Numbered from the stretch's first letter, positions 49,068 through 60,184 are shown. The stretch is DNA of 64,000 nucleotides from Liquidambar formosana (GCA_039720395.1 CM077833.1:5595036-5659035), one strand, 5' to 3'. Made by a program: numbers and translations. The notes: generated by a model from the letters alone, not told the origin.

Positions 49068-49382
49068 ATGGCCGAACCTAGGGTTATTAAACCCTAGGTG
49101 TTTGTCTCTTCTTCCCCTCTTCTAAAATTGTTTTAGGGCTACTAGAAATTCAAAGAGTTGAATAGGTTTCAGTTTTGGAGAAGAAGAAGGAGGAAAATAG
49201 GGTTTCCTCTTCATGGGCGAACCTAGGGTTTTGAAGCCTAGGCTGTTTTTCCCTCTTCTCTTCTTCTAATTATCTTCTTACATTAATTCTGGAATTTTTG
49301 AGAAGCATGTGATGAATATAGAAGAAGAAGAAACCAGGGTTTCTTCTATGGGGGCCGAACCTAGGGTTTGGAACCCTAGGTT
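49068..49382 (+). repeat. triplicated GCCGAACCTAGGGTT hairpin unit
   Basis: Hairpins at 49075-49099, about 49219-49243 and 49358-49382, spaced ~140 bp, each followed by a CTCTTCTTC-type stretch. Elements 1 and 3 show one each at the matching leader end, so the unit was amplified here. Confidence 0.82.
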
Positions 49383-50554
49383 GTTCTCTTTTGTATTTTG
49401 TTTTTGTTTTGATTTAATTGAGACACGAGATGCCTGTAATTAATTCACATAAAGTTGTTATGGTGATTTCCCAAGCATAGGGATGCATGAGAATTAAAAA
49501 CAAAACAAAAGGAATAGGAAGAACACAAGGAGTTCGAATATGTGTTTTTAGAACCCTATGGTTCTTGCTTCTGGTTTGATATGAAACCTCTGTAATATTG
49601 ATGAATAATCATTATAGGATGATGATATATGATGTATAGATCATATTCTTTAAGTTTCAAAGGAGTCTTGATGCATAAAGAATTAAAAGGTTTGATTTCT
49701 TGGAAGAACACAGCAGGCTGTTTTTCTACAGAAAGTCATCTATAGAGTTTCATTCATAACTTGAGTTAGGGAACTCCAAATTGCATGAAACCACTTGCAT
49801 TAGTTTCCTAAGACATGTAGGATACTAGGAAAAATGATTTTGTAGCCTGAATTAATCATCTTGCTGGGTTTTAAATCAATTTGTGATTATGGACAGTATG
49901 CTGTCAAATTCTGGACAACCCACTGTTCTTGAATTGTTTAGAACAACTGGGGATGATTTGATCATCAAAACCACTTCAATTAGCTCAGTAATTCATAAGG
50001 GGACATTGAGTTTTAGAAACTATTGTGACCTTGGAGGTCCTCCTATGGTGGCGCCAGCACTGGGTTCTTGAAACCCTAATTTGTTTTGAACAAAACAATC
50101 TTATTAGCCACTCCACACGTGTCCATGGGCTTGGCCCACACCCTAGCTTGAGTCCCGTTTATGTTGGCCTTGACAGCCCCCTGGCCTAGCCGTGGCCAAG
50201 CCATGGCAGCCCCCAGACCTTGCCGTGGCCTAGCCATGGTAGCCCACTTATTTTGGTGGCAGCATTAGGGTTTTCTTAGGAAACTCTAATTCCCATTAAT
50301 GACGTATCCCTAATTCATTTATGGCATTAATTAAAACCCTAATGAACTAATTAATTACCTTAATTAAAGTGTTTAATGATTGTTCATTAAATGACCAATC
50401 ATGGTTATTAATTATTAGGGCAAAATTAATTGCATTTATGATGTCTAGGGTTTAGGGTTTAGGAAACCCTAATTCGTATTAATTAAACCCTAATTCTATT
50501 AATGCATTAATTAATAACTAATCCTAGTAATTAATGTGTCTAACCTAGGGTTAA

Positions 50555-50580
50555 ATGATTGGTCATTAATGACCAATCAT
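50555..50580. repeat. perfect 26-bp leader palindrome, element 5
   Basis: Identical to 45078-45103. A one-mismatch copy lies at 50376-50402. Confidence 0.95.
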
Positions 50581-50796
50581 GATCATTAATGGTTTAGTAA
50601 TTAATCATTGGCATTTAATAGGTTTAAGGTTTAGGTTTTTAGAAACCCTAATTGGTGCATATTAATTAGGTGTAATTAATATCCTAGGTGGCATTAATTA
50701 AACCCTAATCCTAATCATCAATACCATACAAACGTAAGGTTTAAATGATTGGTTATTTATTGACCATTCATTAGGCATTTAATGCATCAGGGTTAC

Positions 50797-50850
50797 ATTT
50801 AGGGTTTAGAGTTAATGCACTTAGGGTTTAGGGTTTTAGGAAACCCTAAT
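50797..50850. repeat. telomere-like TTTAGGG/CCCTAAA tract in the leader
   Basis: Several TTTAGGG units in a row followed by TTTTAGGAAACCCTAA. Equivalent tracts at about 17812-17845, 22070 and 44815-44830 (reverse) in other copies. Part of the copia leader, not a telomere. Confidence 0.75.
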
Positions 50851-51391
50851 GCACTAATTAATTAATATATTGATTTTATTTAATTCCGAAATTGATTATT
50901 TAATTAACGATGATTAATTTTATAATGTTTTAAATGGTTTAAAACACAATTTAGGATTAAATTAAAATCTGAAAATTTTTAATTAAATGAAATTGTTTTG
51001 TTTAATTAAAGAGACCCTAATATTTGATATTAGAGTTTAATTAGGGGACTTTAATGGTTTCAATTGATTTGATTGATTGAAACTAAAAGCCTTAAATGTT
51101 AAGACTTAATTAATTCTGGAAATTATGCATATCCTAATGAGATTAGGACACATTAATGAGATTAATGAATACCAATCAATGGAGTTACCATAATGCCCAT
51201 ATGCTTTATTGCTTACAGTTATTTCTTTTATTATGCAATGTGATTGTATGTTTAAGAATGGATGATGATTATGGACTATACCCCTTAAACCAATTGTGAT
51301 TGGCCGTCTTATAAATGGGTTGTACTATTTTCAAGAGTTGTAATTTAATTATGGTGATGTAATTATTTTTTTTGGGGCTTGCATGCCACCT

Positions 51392-51600
51392 CACTACAAG
51401 AAAAAGGTTGATAGATGACGCTTTTAAAATTTAAAAAGATGACCGCTTTTTAAAACACAGTCATCTTTTGATTTTTGAGATGGAAAGATGACTAGTATTT
51501 AAGATCAAACTTAAAACAGTCATCTTTGAAAAAACAAAGATGACTGGTTTTTAAAAACATTACACCAAAAGATGACTACTTTTAAAAAACGGTCATCAAT
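51392..51600. repeat. left terminal and subterminal repeats of the CACTA element
   Basis: Eight GATGAC or GTCATC cores in about 200 bp in both orientations, often flanked by TTTTAAA. Presumed transposase-binding array. Confidence 0.82.
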
Positions 51601-51851
51601 TCACACTTCCTCCCGTATCATTTTTGTCCTGCTCCCCGATCCCCTTTCTACGATACCTACTGTTTTTTTTTTTTCTCTATTTCTTTCTCCCCAATCTCTA
51701 TCCCTCACTTTCTCACTAAGGCCTTATGCATCAGCACGACAGCCCTCACCATCATTGTCGCACAGGCCACCCTCAACGTTGCCGTCACCCAAAGCCGCCC
51801 CCATGGAGAAAGCTTGTTCTGGTTACAAGACGAAAAAAGGGTTTGACACAC

Positions 51852-51916
51852 ATGGCAGAGTGGGCTTTTTCTGATCTCGCCGGCGTCCCTCCCCCAAATC
51901 GCCAATCCTACCTCAG
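51852..51916 (+). CDS. exon-like stretch inside the CACTA element, unknown
   Basis: ATG at 51852 opens MAEWAFSDLAGVPPPNRQSY, ending at a good-looking donor CTACCTCAG|GTGAAG (GT at 51917). Upstream DNA is pyrimidine-rich like a plant 5' UTR, and base composition is more GC-rich than the flanks. I do not recognise the protein and found no second exon. Could be a captured gene start or the start of the transposon's own gene. Confidence 0.25.
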
Positions 51917-53260
51917 GTGAAGGATATCGATGGTGGACAAAACCTTCTATTCTTCTTCAGGGCATTTCAATCCGAGTAATAACAAAGTGGAAATCTGATC
52001 TTTGGGTTGAACAGATCAGATCAAATCTAATTTTCTGAGCTCCCTCATCCAGATTTGATCTTTTTGGCTCGTCGTGGATCTCCATTAGGGCCTCTACTCT
52101 ATTTTGGCTCGTGGTGAATTTCTCTTGGGGTCAATTGGAGTGTGCCGTGCTTGACGGTGCTTCTCAGTGGCATCTCAAGGGCTCGGCTGCTCTGGAGTTT
52201 TTTGTGAGGTTTGAAATATACTTTGTGGGGTTTCAATTTTCTCTGGATTTGAAGGTTTTATTTCTGATCTAACCGTATAATGATTCTCATCAGTGTTTGA
52301 GGGGTTCTTTTTCCTTTTCTTTTTTGGCAGAACAATATCATTATACGGTTAAACAGAATCCCCTATTTCTTTTTCCTTTTCTTTTTTGGCTTATTATTTG
52401 TTTCCTATGCATTGTTTGCGAAGGTCAGTGGGCTAAGAACTCAGCATTTTGCGAAGGTTCACCACACACCATAGATGGTGCACTTCGTCACTTTGACGGC
52501 AACAATTGCTTCCACCAGACCATTGCACCTCTATTATCATTGGCGGCAGAGAAGACTGAGGACGCCATGTAATGTGCGACATATATATATATATGGTTTG
52601 ATTGAGAATGCGTTTTTTTTTTCTTTTTTTAATTTTTTTTATTTTTTAGAAATATGAGGAAGGAACGAGAGTGAGGCTTTCTTGTTTCAACTCAAGTTTG
52701 CCTTTGGAATGCATATTGTTTGATTAAGAGAGTGCTCTTATTTTTTTGGGATGATTTTTTAGCTTATCTGGGAATTTTGCATTTGTTTGGGGCCTTGGTC
52801 TCGTGTATGGCTGGTTGGTTTGGTTGGTACTTTTTATTTGTCATTTTTTTTTTTATGGGGTATGGACAGAGTGGCTGGAATGTCTCCTCTGTTTTTCTTA
52901 TCTCTGGTTGATGGATTTTTGGTTCAAGTTTATCTATTTCGAATGGGAGCTTTGAGATGTAATTCATTCATCATTCTTGTTTGCACTGTTTGGGCTCTTG
53001 TAATGTGCTAAGGGTTGTTATAGTATGTGGAGTGTATTTCTAGGAAGTGCTCAACAGGTGTTTGACAAAATCACTCAATGATATCTCTTTTTCTACCATC
53101 AGGCATAAGGGATTGGAAAGTATTGTTTAGATAAGATTTGGGTTTTGAGATGTTTTTTTAGGAAAAAAAAACTTTCGAATCTTGTGTGACAAAACCCATT
53201 TTTAATCTTCAGCCTATGTTCTGTAAATGATTCTAAGTTTCATCCTTTCTTTCTTTCTTT

Positions 53261-53264
<4 letters not shown>

Positions 53265-53298
<34 letters not shown>
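53265..53298. repeat. (TG)17 microsatellite
   Basis: Uninterrupted dinucleotide run preceded by (TTTC)n. Confidence 0.95.
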
Positions 53299-53299
<1 letters not shown>

Positions 53300-54663
53300 C
53301 CATGTTTTTCTCAGTATTCAAACAGATTTGGTTTTAGAATTTTGTTACCATTCTATATTCTTAATTTGAATTCAAATTTCTGATGCAGTTTTGTACGTTG
53401 TTCATATGTGTGTATATGTGTTTATTTGTTGAGTATTTCAATTTCCAACTACAATAGTGACTCTAAAGAAGAGGATGGATGAAAATGTGTAGCATTTTTC
53501 TAATTTTATTCATCTTCTTGATGTTATATTAGATTATAGAACATGGGTTCATCTTCTTGAAGTTGGGTAAGTTTAAAAAATGTTCGGACTAGGCTATGAA
53601 TCCCCACACTTCCACACTTGGGATTTCTGTTGTGGAAATAATTATTTGTGATGTAAATTCTCTGTATATATAGTCTTGATTAGATTTTTTTTCTTTTTAT
53701 TGGACATTTTTTTGTTATATAATTTGAACTTTTCTATTGGTCAACAAAAGAAATTTTTATTTTGACTTGAAAAGGATACAATACACACCCAGCAAAACCA
53801 AAAATGCCTGCCACTTAGCCCTATCATCAAACACCTACATTATAAACATAAGCAAAACTACCTACCATCTAGTAGGAAAACACTAGCTGACCCATGACTT
53901 ACAACCAATTCATATAAGGTTCTCCACTCATAATTTTCAAGTTTTTAACATTGATCACTGTCACAAAGTACTAATCAAATGCATTATTTTTCTCCTTCCC
54001 AACTCTTTCCCTTTTTGCTTTTAAACTGTTGGCATTTTCCTCAAAAAATTATTTATTAGAAGAATAAACATGCTCTTTCAAATGCATTATTTGCATCTTT
54101 TAGGGGTGGTTATTGACAATCAGGTTTTTGTTTTTTTTTTTCAACTTTTGAGCTCTTTAGAGTTTTTTGTTTATATATATGTAGATTTTAGATTTCTGCC
54201 TTTGTGAGTTTTGATTGTTGCTTTGAGCATTTGGGTTTTTAATTAAGTTTCTACAGGCTACATTTAACTTGATCAATTGGTAAGCTTCAATTTTGGTTTG
54301 CATTTTGGCATTAGAAATAGTGGGTTATCAGTTTCTGAGAAATTCTGAGATGTGTAAGAAAATTTGTACTTTAAGAATTTCTTTTGGTTCACTGCTTTGT
54401 CCATCATCAGACTTTTGCTTCTTGTTTGAACTTCATTTTTAATTTTTCTCCTACAAAATCTTAACTTCTATCATTTTCCACATAAATTTTGTTTTGGGCT
54501 TTCAACTTTTCATATTAACTGATATGAAGAATCTATTCACGGAGCTTTTCCCCATTATTCATATGCATATTGGCTATCTTGTTTTTAAGTAAATCCGAAA
54601 CAGTTTGTCCATATATCCTTCCAACATAGGGATTTGGAAACAAATGGTACCATTATGCTACTC

Positions 54664-54874
54664 ACTAAGTCTTCTGTCTCATTATAAGGTGCATTTAAAA
54701 TATATATAATTCTTTTGGATTTTTAGCTTTGTTATAAGAAGTTTTCTCATTATAGTCTACACACACACACACACACACACACACTAAGTCTTCTGTCTCA
54801 TTATAAGGTGCATTTAAAATATATATAATTCTTTTGGATTTTTAGCTTTGTTATAAGAAGTTTTCTCATTATAG

Positions 54875-54910
<36 letters not shown>

Positions 54911-55163
54911 GTCTTCTGTCTCATTATAAGGTGCATTTAAAATATATATAATTCTTTTGGATTTTTAGCTTTGTTATAAGAAGTTTTCTCATTATAGTCT
55001 ACACACACACACACACACACACACACATCATTTAAAATATATATAATTCCTTTGGATTTTTAGCTTTACACACACACACACACACACACACATCATTTAA
55101 AATATATATAATTCTTTTGGATTTTTAGCCTTGTTATAAGAAGTTTTCTCATTATAGTCTACC

Positions 55164-55206
<43 letters not shown>

Positions 55207-55265
55207 CATTTAAAATATATATAATTCTTTTGGATTTTTAGCTTTACACACACACACACACACAA
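54664..55265. repeat. minisatellite of ~120-bp units ending in (CA)n
   Basis: Units start ACTAAGTCTTCTGTC at 54664, 54783 and 54906, followed by shorter units (ATCATTTAAAATATATATAA...) near 55027, 55090 and 55204. Each ends in a CA run of roughly 8-18 repeats. Units are almost identical, so expansion is recent. Confidence 0.95.
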
Positions 55266-57669
55266 AGTTTTACTAGCTATAGTGCCTAATATGGTGCTTA
55301 CAGGTGGCATCTTTCAGTTAATTTGAATCAACTGACTGGCTTGACTTCCTACTTTTGGAGAAGTTTTCTTAAATGGCAGCATTGTTTAAGAATCCTGGAA
55401 ACAATTATAAACATTCCAGTGGAGACAACTTTTGCTTATGCATTTTTAGAATTTCCTTGAAACATAAATTAATTTTTTCTTCTGTCAATTATAGAATTTT
55501 GTGTCAGGTGTTTGAATAGTTCCTTATTTAGGTTTGATTACTTCTATCATGTGAGGGTTTTGAAGACCTTCCTGAGCATAAAGAGGTGCAATATTTCATT
55601 AGATTGGTTATTACAATGTGGTGCCATATGTATAGCTTTCAAGTCAATCATAAGGAGCAAATTTTGTCACCTATGCTAATTCTTTTCTTTGCAATGGTTT
55701 CTGGTGCTAAACAGGTGGACGTTTACGTTGGTCACCATCTATTTTGGGGTATATTTTCCAACTTTAGAGAGCCTTTTGTGCAGTTTTTAAAATTTATTTG
55801 ATAGAAGTGAAATTGGAATATTCAGTTGAAATAAGTGGTTATTTTGTTTCTCTTCAGAGATTTATTTTCTCGCAATATAAGACCCACCTTTTAATTTTTG
55901 AATGTTGTTTTTTGTTTCCTAAAGCATTCTTTGTGTTATGTTGGTTCCTTCACTTTTGGGTGTACCTAAATGATTGTTCCCATTGTACTTTTGCATCCAT
56001 CTGTTGCTTATGTTCTCAACTTCATTTTATAGCTTGGATCTTTATTCTCCATTTATGGATGTTGCCTGTATCACAAAAGAATTGGTGGTGGTAGGGCTGA
56101 TGATGTGGGTTTAGATGCGAAGAGAGGGACCTATGTTGCCCCCACGTTTGGGGAAAATGCAAATATATCACAAAAGCTTGGATACACAAGAAGAACCTCA
56201 TGTTCGCCAAAATGCTGGCTTATGAGTTTTCAGGAAGATCTTTGTTTTGGGATTGTAGCTCTCTGTATATAAGGTAAGAAAACCAAATCAATCTTGTTTG
56301 ATCTGTAAACAATGATCTCTGCTCACATGTGCTGCTAGCTACAAGAAAACTAGAACCACCCATAAAACAGCTGTCACTTATTGGTTTGTGGTATCTGTGC
56401 TGCTGTCTCTGCTGTTTGAGAATATGGAATCAATTGAACTGAAAGTAACAGGAAGAAAAAAAAGATTAGAGAAGCCTTGTGAACCATTTCTTCTATAACT
56501 AAGAAATGGTTCTTTGAGAAGTGCGGGCAATTAGTTTGCTTCAATTGTATAAATAGCCATTGTGTGCGGATGAAGTTTAGTCAAGTTGGGAAAATAAGAA
56601 ATGGTATCTTCCTGGCGGGCGCTATGGAATTTACTACGGAAGTTTCATTTATGATTGAAGGCGAAAAAATTTTTTGATTATGATACAAACGTGATCTTGG
56701 AACAGCAAATGTGGTTTAATATATGTTCTCATTTTATCTCGTATTTAATAAGAATGTAATTCAATACACAATGTGGGAGTAAATTAGTTAAGGTGAGGTT
56801 ATTGAAAGAAGAATTGCACCTTTTAACAAGCTAGTGATATAAATTAAGCTAGTTTGTAGAGTATAAACTATAAAGCAATTACAATTTTTCTCTTTTCACC
56901 TGGTTATTAATTAGCTATTAGAGTTCACTCATGACCAAAAGAAGTAAGTCGATGAGATTGTATGAACAAATTAACTTGATAGCTGTACCTTAGTGAGTTC
57001 ATTTCCTATTTGTCATCTCCTAATTTCGATAGACCTACGTGAGTTCATTTCTTGCCCTAGTATGAAGCTAATGATATGGGCTCAAAATTATATATTTTGA
57101 TTTGGTTTTAGAGGACCGTGTTTATTTATTTATTTATTTATTTAAATGTGGGGGCTGTTTATTTGTAAAGGTAGTTTCTTTATGCTCAAGTACTGCTATG
57201 AGTTGGGTGTGAAATATGTGACAATTTATTCCAAAATTTTTAGGTTTTGAAGAATTTCGTTCTTACTACTGAAGCTGAAGTAAAGTCGCTCATCTCCTTG
57301 TACCCTGAAGTAGTGAGCCCTCGTCATATCATGAGGATGTTGCCTTTTTTGATTTGTTTTTCATTTTAACATCAAAAATATTGTAGCACTAGTTAAGTCA
57401 AGGGAATGTTGATGACTTTTGAAACCTTGTTCTTGTAATCCAATGAAATGAAAATGATGGTTTTATAATTAATATGAGTGATTTAATTTCCTTTGTTATT
57501 TTATTTGTCTTAATTTCTTTCATTTCACATTGAGAATTTAATTATTGAGTAATTTGTATAAACAGGTTGATGTATCAAATTTAATAACAGGTTTGTAGGG
57601 TAGTAAATAGTATATGACATTTTTTGGATATGAATACCACCAAAAATTTTTAAAAAAAAAAAATTGGTG

Positions 57670-58239
57670 CCATAGATAAGATGACTGTTTTCTGTAGTCA
57701 TCTTTTAATGCATAAGATGACTGGTTTTAAGAGCATAAGATGACTGTGAAAAACAGTCATCTTATACAGTCACACAATCATCTTATATAGTAATACATGA
57801 CTGTTTTTAAGAACATAAGATGACTGTGAAACACAGTCATCTTATACAGTCACACAGTCATCTTATATAGTAATATATGACTGTTTTTAAGAACATAAGA
57901 TGACTGTGAAAAACAGTCATCTTATATAGTAATATATGACTGTTTTTAAGATAAAACTAGTCATGTTTTGTTGAATATATGACCGTTTTTAGCGGTCATC
58001 TATAGCACAAAAGATGACTATGTTAATGAATAAAGGATCTTCTTTCTTTGATTCAAATATGACTGTTTTTAAAAAACGGTCATCTATCACTCTCAAAGAT
58101 GACCGTAAAAACGGTCATCTTTTTTTATGATAAAAGATGACGCCCGAAGAGATGACTGTTTTTTCGAAAAACAAAGATGACTGTTTTGCTAAAAGATGAC
58201 TGTTAAATACAGTCATCTATCAATGTTTTTGTAGTAGTG
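57670..58239. repeat. right subterminal repeat array of the CACTA element
   Basis: About 25 GATGACTG / CAGTCATC cores in 570 bp, many as paired inverted units (e.g. AAGATGACTGTGAAAAACAG then TCATCTTA), including a ~72-bp direct repeat near 57735-57915. Denser and longer than the left array. Confidence 0.85.
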
Positions 58240-58267
58240 CCTTCTTTTCTTTCTCTATCATTCTCTT

Positions 58268-58420
58268 ATGCACCCCACATTCCCCTTATGTATCCCTTTC
58301 TTTAAATTATGTAAATGTTATGTAATTGAGAGCACACTAAGGAGCACGGTGGACCCAAAGGAGCATGGTGGAGCCCAACAAGCCTATGGTGGAGACCATC
58401 AAGCCTATGGAGGAGATTGA
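58268..58420 (+). CDS. small conserved leader ORF (copy in element 5)
   Basis: 50 codons, MHPTFPLCIPFFKLCKCYVI, then STLRSTVDPKE and AQQAYGGDHQAYGGD. Located 26 bp right of the CACTA insertion and ~0.9 kb before gag. Differences from the other copies leave the frame open. Confidence 0.3.
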   Translation: MHPTFPLCIPFFKLCKCYVIESTLRSTVDPKEHGGAQQAYGGDHQAYGGD

Positions 58421-58931
58421 AGGACTTGAAAGCTTAGAGAAGACTTTCAAGAGAGCATGCTATGTTTCGAATGAATGTTTTATGATCACCTACACCCACC
58501 TTAGACCTTGGATTCAATTCATTGGCTTGGATTGAATCTTCTAAAAGTCCATAATCATCATAGTGGGAGCTTTTAATGAGATTAATAGTGATAGCTCCAA
58601 ATTCAAAGATCGTTATATGTCACCTTAGAGGGACTAATATCGATAAGTAGATTTTAGATATAATGTTGTTATATTTTATTTATACGCATGAGATGTATGT
58701 TAAATTAGTTAATTTGATGAGACCCTTAAAACCCCTCTATTTAAATATTAAGTTGGAAATGGAGAATACATTAGGGAATGGATTCTTCATTGCCTTCCAT
58801 CATTATAGGATCATCTAATGTCCCTTAATGTGGGTACTTGGCTGCAGACATATAGGAGCTACCCATGTTAAAAACATTACTTGAAACTATTACATATAAG
58901 ATATCATGGGGTGTCTAAACTAGTATATACC

Positions 58932-59135
58932 AAGAAACTATAATGTGAGGTATATATTTGGCGAAACATACCTGTGTAAATGATGGGTTCAACTTAACTA
59001 GGGAAGTATTCCAAGAAACTATAATGTGAGGAGTATGTACCCTAGAGGCAAAATGATTGGAACTTGCTTATGAAGCAATAGACAAGAAGTTGTCTTCTTA
59101 TTGTGGGTTAGAAGTCAAGAAACTATAATGTGAGG
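58932..59135 (+). repeat. thrice-repeated pre-gag motif, element 5
   Basis: AAGAAACTATAATGTGAGG at 58932-58950, 59013-59031 and 59117-59135: three identical copies, distances 81 and 104. gag starts 178 bp after the last. Confidence 0.95.
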
Positions 59136-59312
59136 CTTCTAGGTCACAATGGGACCCCAAACCCTATTAGGAATGAGATTCCCGAATTCCATTAGAGAGT
59201 GTATAGAATTTGATAAAATAGTGGGAGGTACCATATGATTAAAGACTCGATCATTATGGATTAAAAATGAAATCTAATTCTTTGTTTTAATTTTTATATG
59301 TAGTTCATAGAA

Positions 59313-60184
59313 ATGGCTCACCTCAACCCGCTATCCAAAATATTGGACATCAACCGTTTGATTGGACCTAATTATCTTGATTGGCTAAGGAATTTAAAAA
59401 TAGTTTTAAATTCTAAAAAGATTACCTACACACTTAATGGCCCACTTCCTAAGGCTCCTGCTGAGGCTACAACTCAGCAGGAGAAAGACGCTTATCAGAA
59501 GCGCATGGACGACAACCTAAAGGCAAGATGCTATATGATGACATCCATAAGCCTTGAGCTTCAGAAGCAACATGAGTCCATGAGTAGCGCTCCTGACATC
59601 TTTCTCCACTTACAAGAGTCGTATGGGGAGCAAAGTAGGACTGCTAAATATAATATTGTCAGGGATCTATTCAAGGCAAGGATGAACGAGGGTTCATTCG
59701 TGACTAATCACACCTTGAAGATGATTAACGATATCAAGCAGCTTGAGAAGCTTGATGTGATCATTGAAGCTGATATGTGTTCAAACATTATTTTACAGTC
59801 CCTTCCTGATTCATTTGGGCCGTTAATTATGAATTTTCATATGAACAAGCTTGAGCCCACTCTCCCTAGGCTACACAATTTGCTCAAGATAACTGAGGAA
59901 ACGATGAAGAAAGGGAAAGGTTCTTTGCTCACATTTGATGGAGCTTTTACTTCCAAAGCCAAACCTAAGCCCAAAGGCAAGGGAAAAGGCAAGGATAAAG
60001 TACCCAAGGGAAGAAGAAGAAGAACTTAAAGCCGAAGGGAGGCATTAAGAAAGGTAATACCGATAAGGCCAAAGGAACTTGTTTTCACTGCGGCAAAGAT
60101 GGGCACTAGAAACGTAATTGCTGGGAGTATCTGGATACTCTAAAGAACCAACCTTTGGAAGGTATGGATCATGCTCTAAACTAA
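59313..60184 (+). pseudogene. copia gag, nearly intact, element 5
   Basis: ATG at 59313 opens 238 codons: MAHLNPLSKILDINRLIGPN, then YLDWLRNLKIVLNSKKITYT, the helical middle (APDIFLHLQESYGEQSRTAK, MNEGSFVTNHTLKMINDI), LPDSFGPLIMNFHMNKLEP, and a Lys-rich tail. A 1-nt deletion at about 60000 shifts the frame so the ORF ends at 60029. The CCHC knuckle (CFHCGKDGH, then a TAG in place of Trp, then KRNC) lies in the shifted frame, and gag would end at 60184. Role: structural shell and RNA packaging. Best-preserved coding region in the window; lacks protease downstream. Confidence 0.88.

Larger units (their letters stand above)
48964..51388 (+). other. leader of copia element 5, part 1
   Basis: Non-coding sequence shared with elements 1-4. 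It holds three hairpin units (49068-49382), imperfect and perfect palindromes (50376-50402, 50555-50580), and CCCTAAA/TTTAGGG-rich tracts. No convincing ORF. Interrupted at 51389-51391 by the CACTA transposon and resumed at 58243. Confidence 0.8.
51920..57669. other. interior of the CACTA element, no recognised gene
   Basis: T-rich, intron-like sequence. Short frames at 52297-52572 (ending GNNCFHQTIAPLLSLAAEKT), 55586-55801, 55798-56094 and a frame near 56090-56270 (ADDVGLDAKRGTYVAPTFGE) look more coding-like than their surroundings but match nothing I know. Holds (TG)n at 53265-53298 and the (CA)n minisatellite at 54664-55265. Confidence 0.45.
51392..58239. mobile_element. CACTA-type DNA transposon, non-autonomous (6848 bp)
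   Basis: Termini CACTACAAGAAAAA (left) and CACTACTACAAAAA (right, inverted), both followed within ~15 bp by TTGATAGATGAC. A 3-bp CCT duplication flanks it (51389-51391, 58240-58242). The empty site is seen in related copia copies, e.g. GCATGCCACCTTCTCTC near 28292. Both ends carry dense GATGACTGT/ACAGTCATC subterminal repeats, as in En/Spm elements. No TNP2-like transposase is recognised, so it would depend on another element for mobility. Confidence 0.9.

Noticed and set aside
50797..50850. Telomeric repeat (TTTAGGG) suggesting a chromosome end or interstitial telomere
   Set aside because: The tract recurs at the same place in the leader of several copia copies, so it belongs to the element.
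51392..58239. Mutator-like (MULE) element instead of CACTA
   Set aside because: MULEs make 8-11-bp duplications and long TIRs; here the duplication is 3 bp and ends are CACTA.
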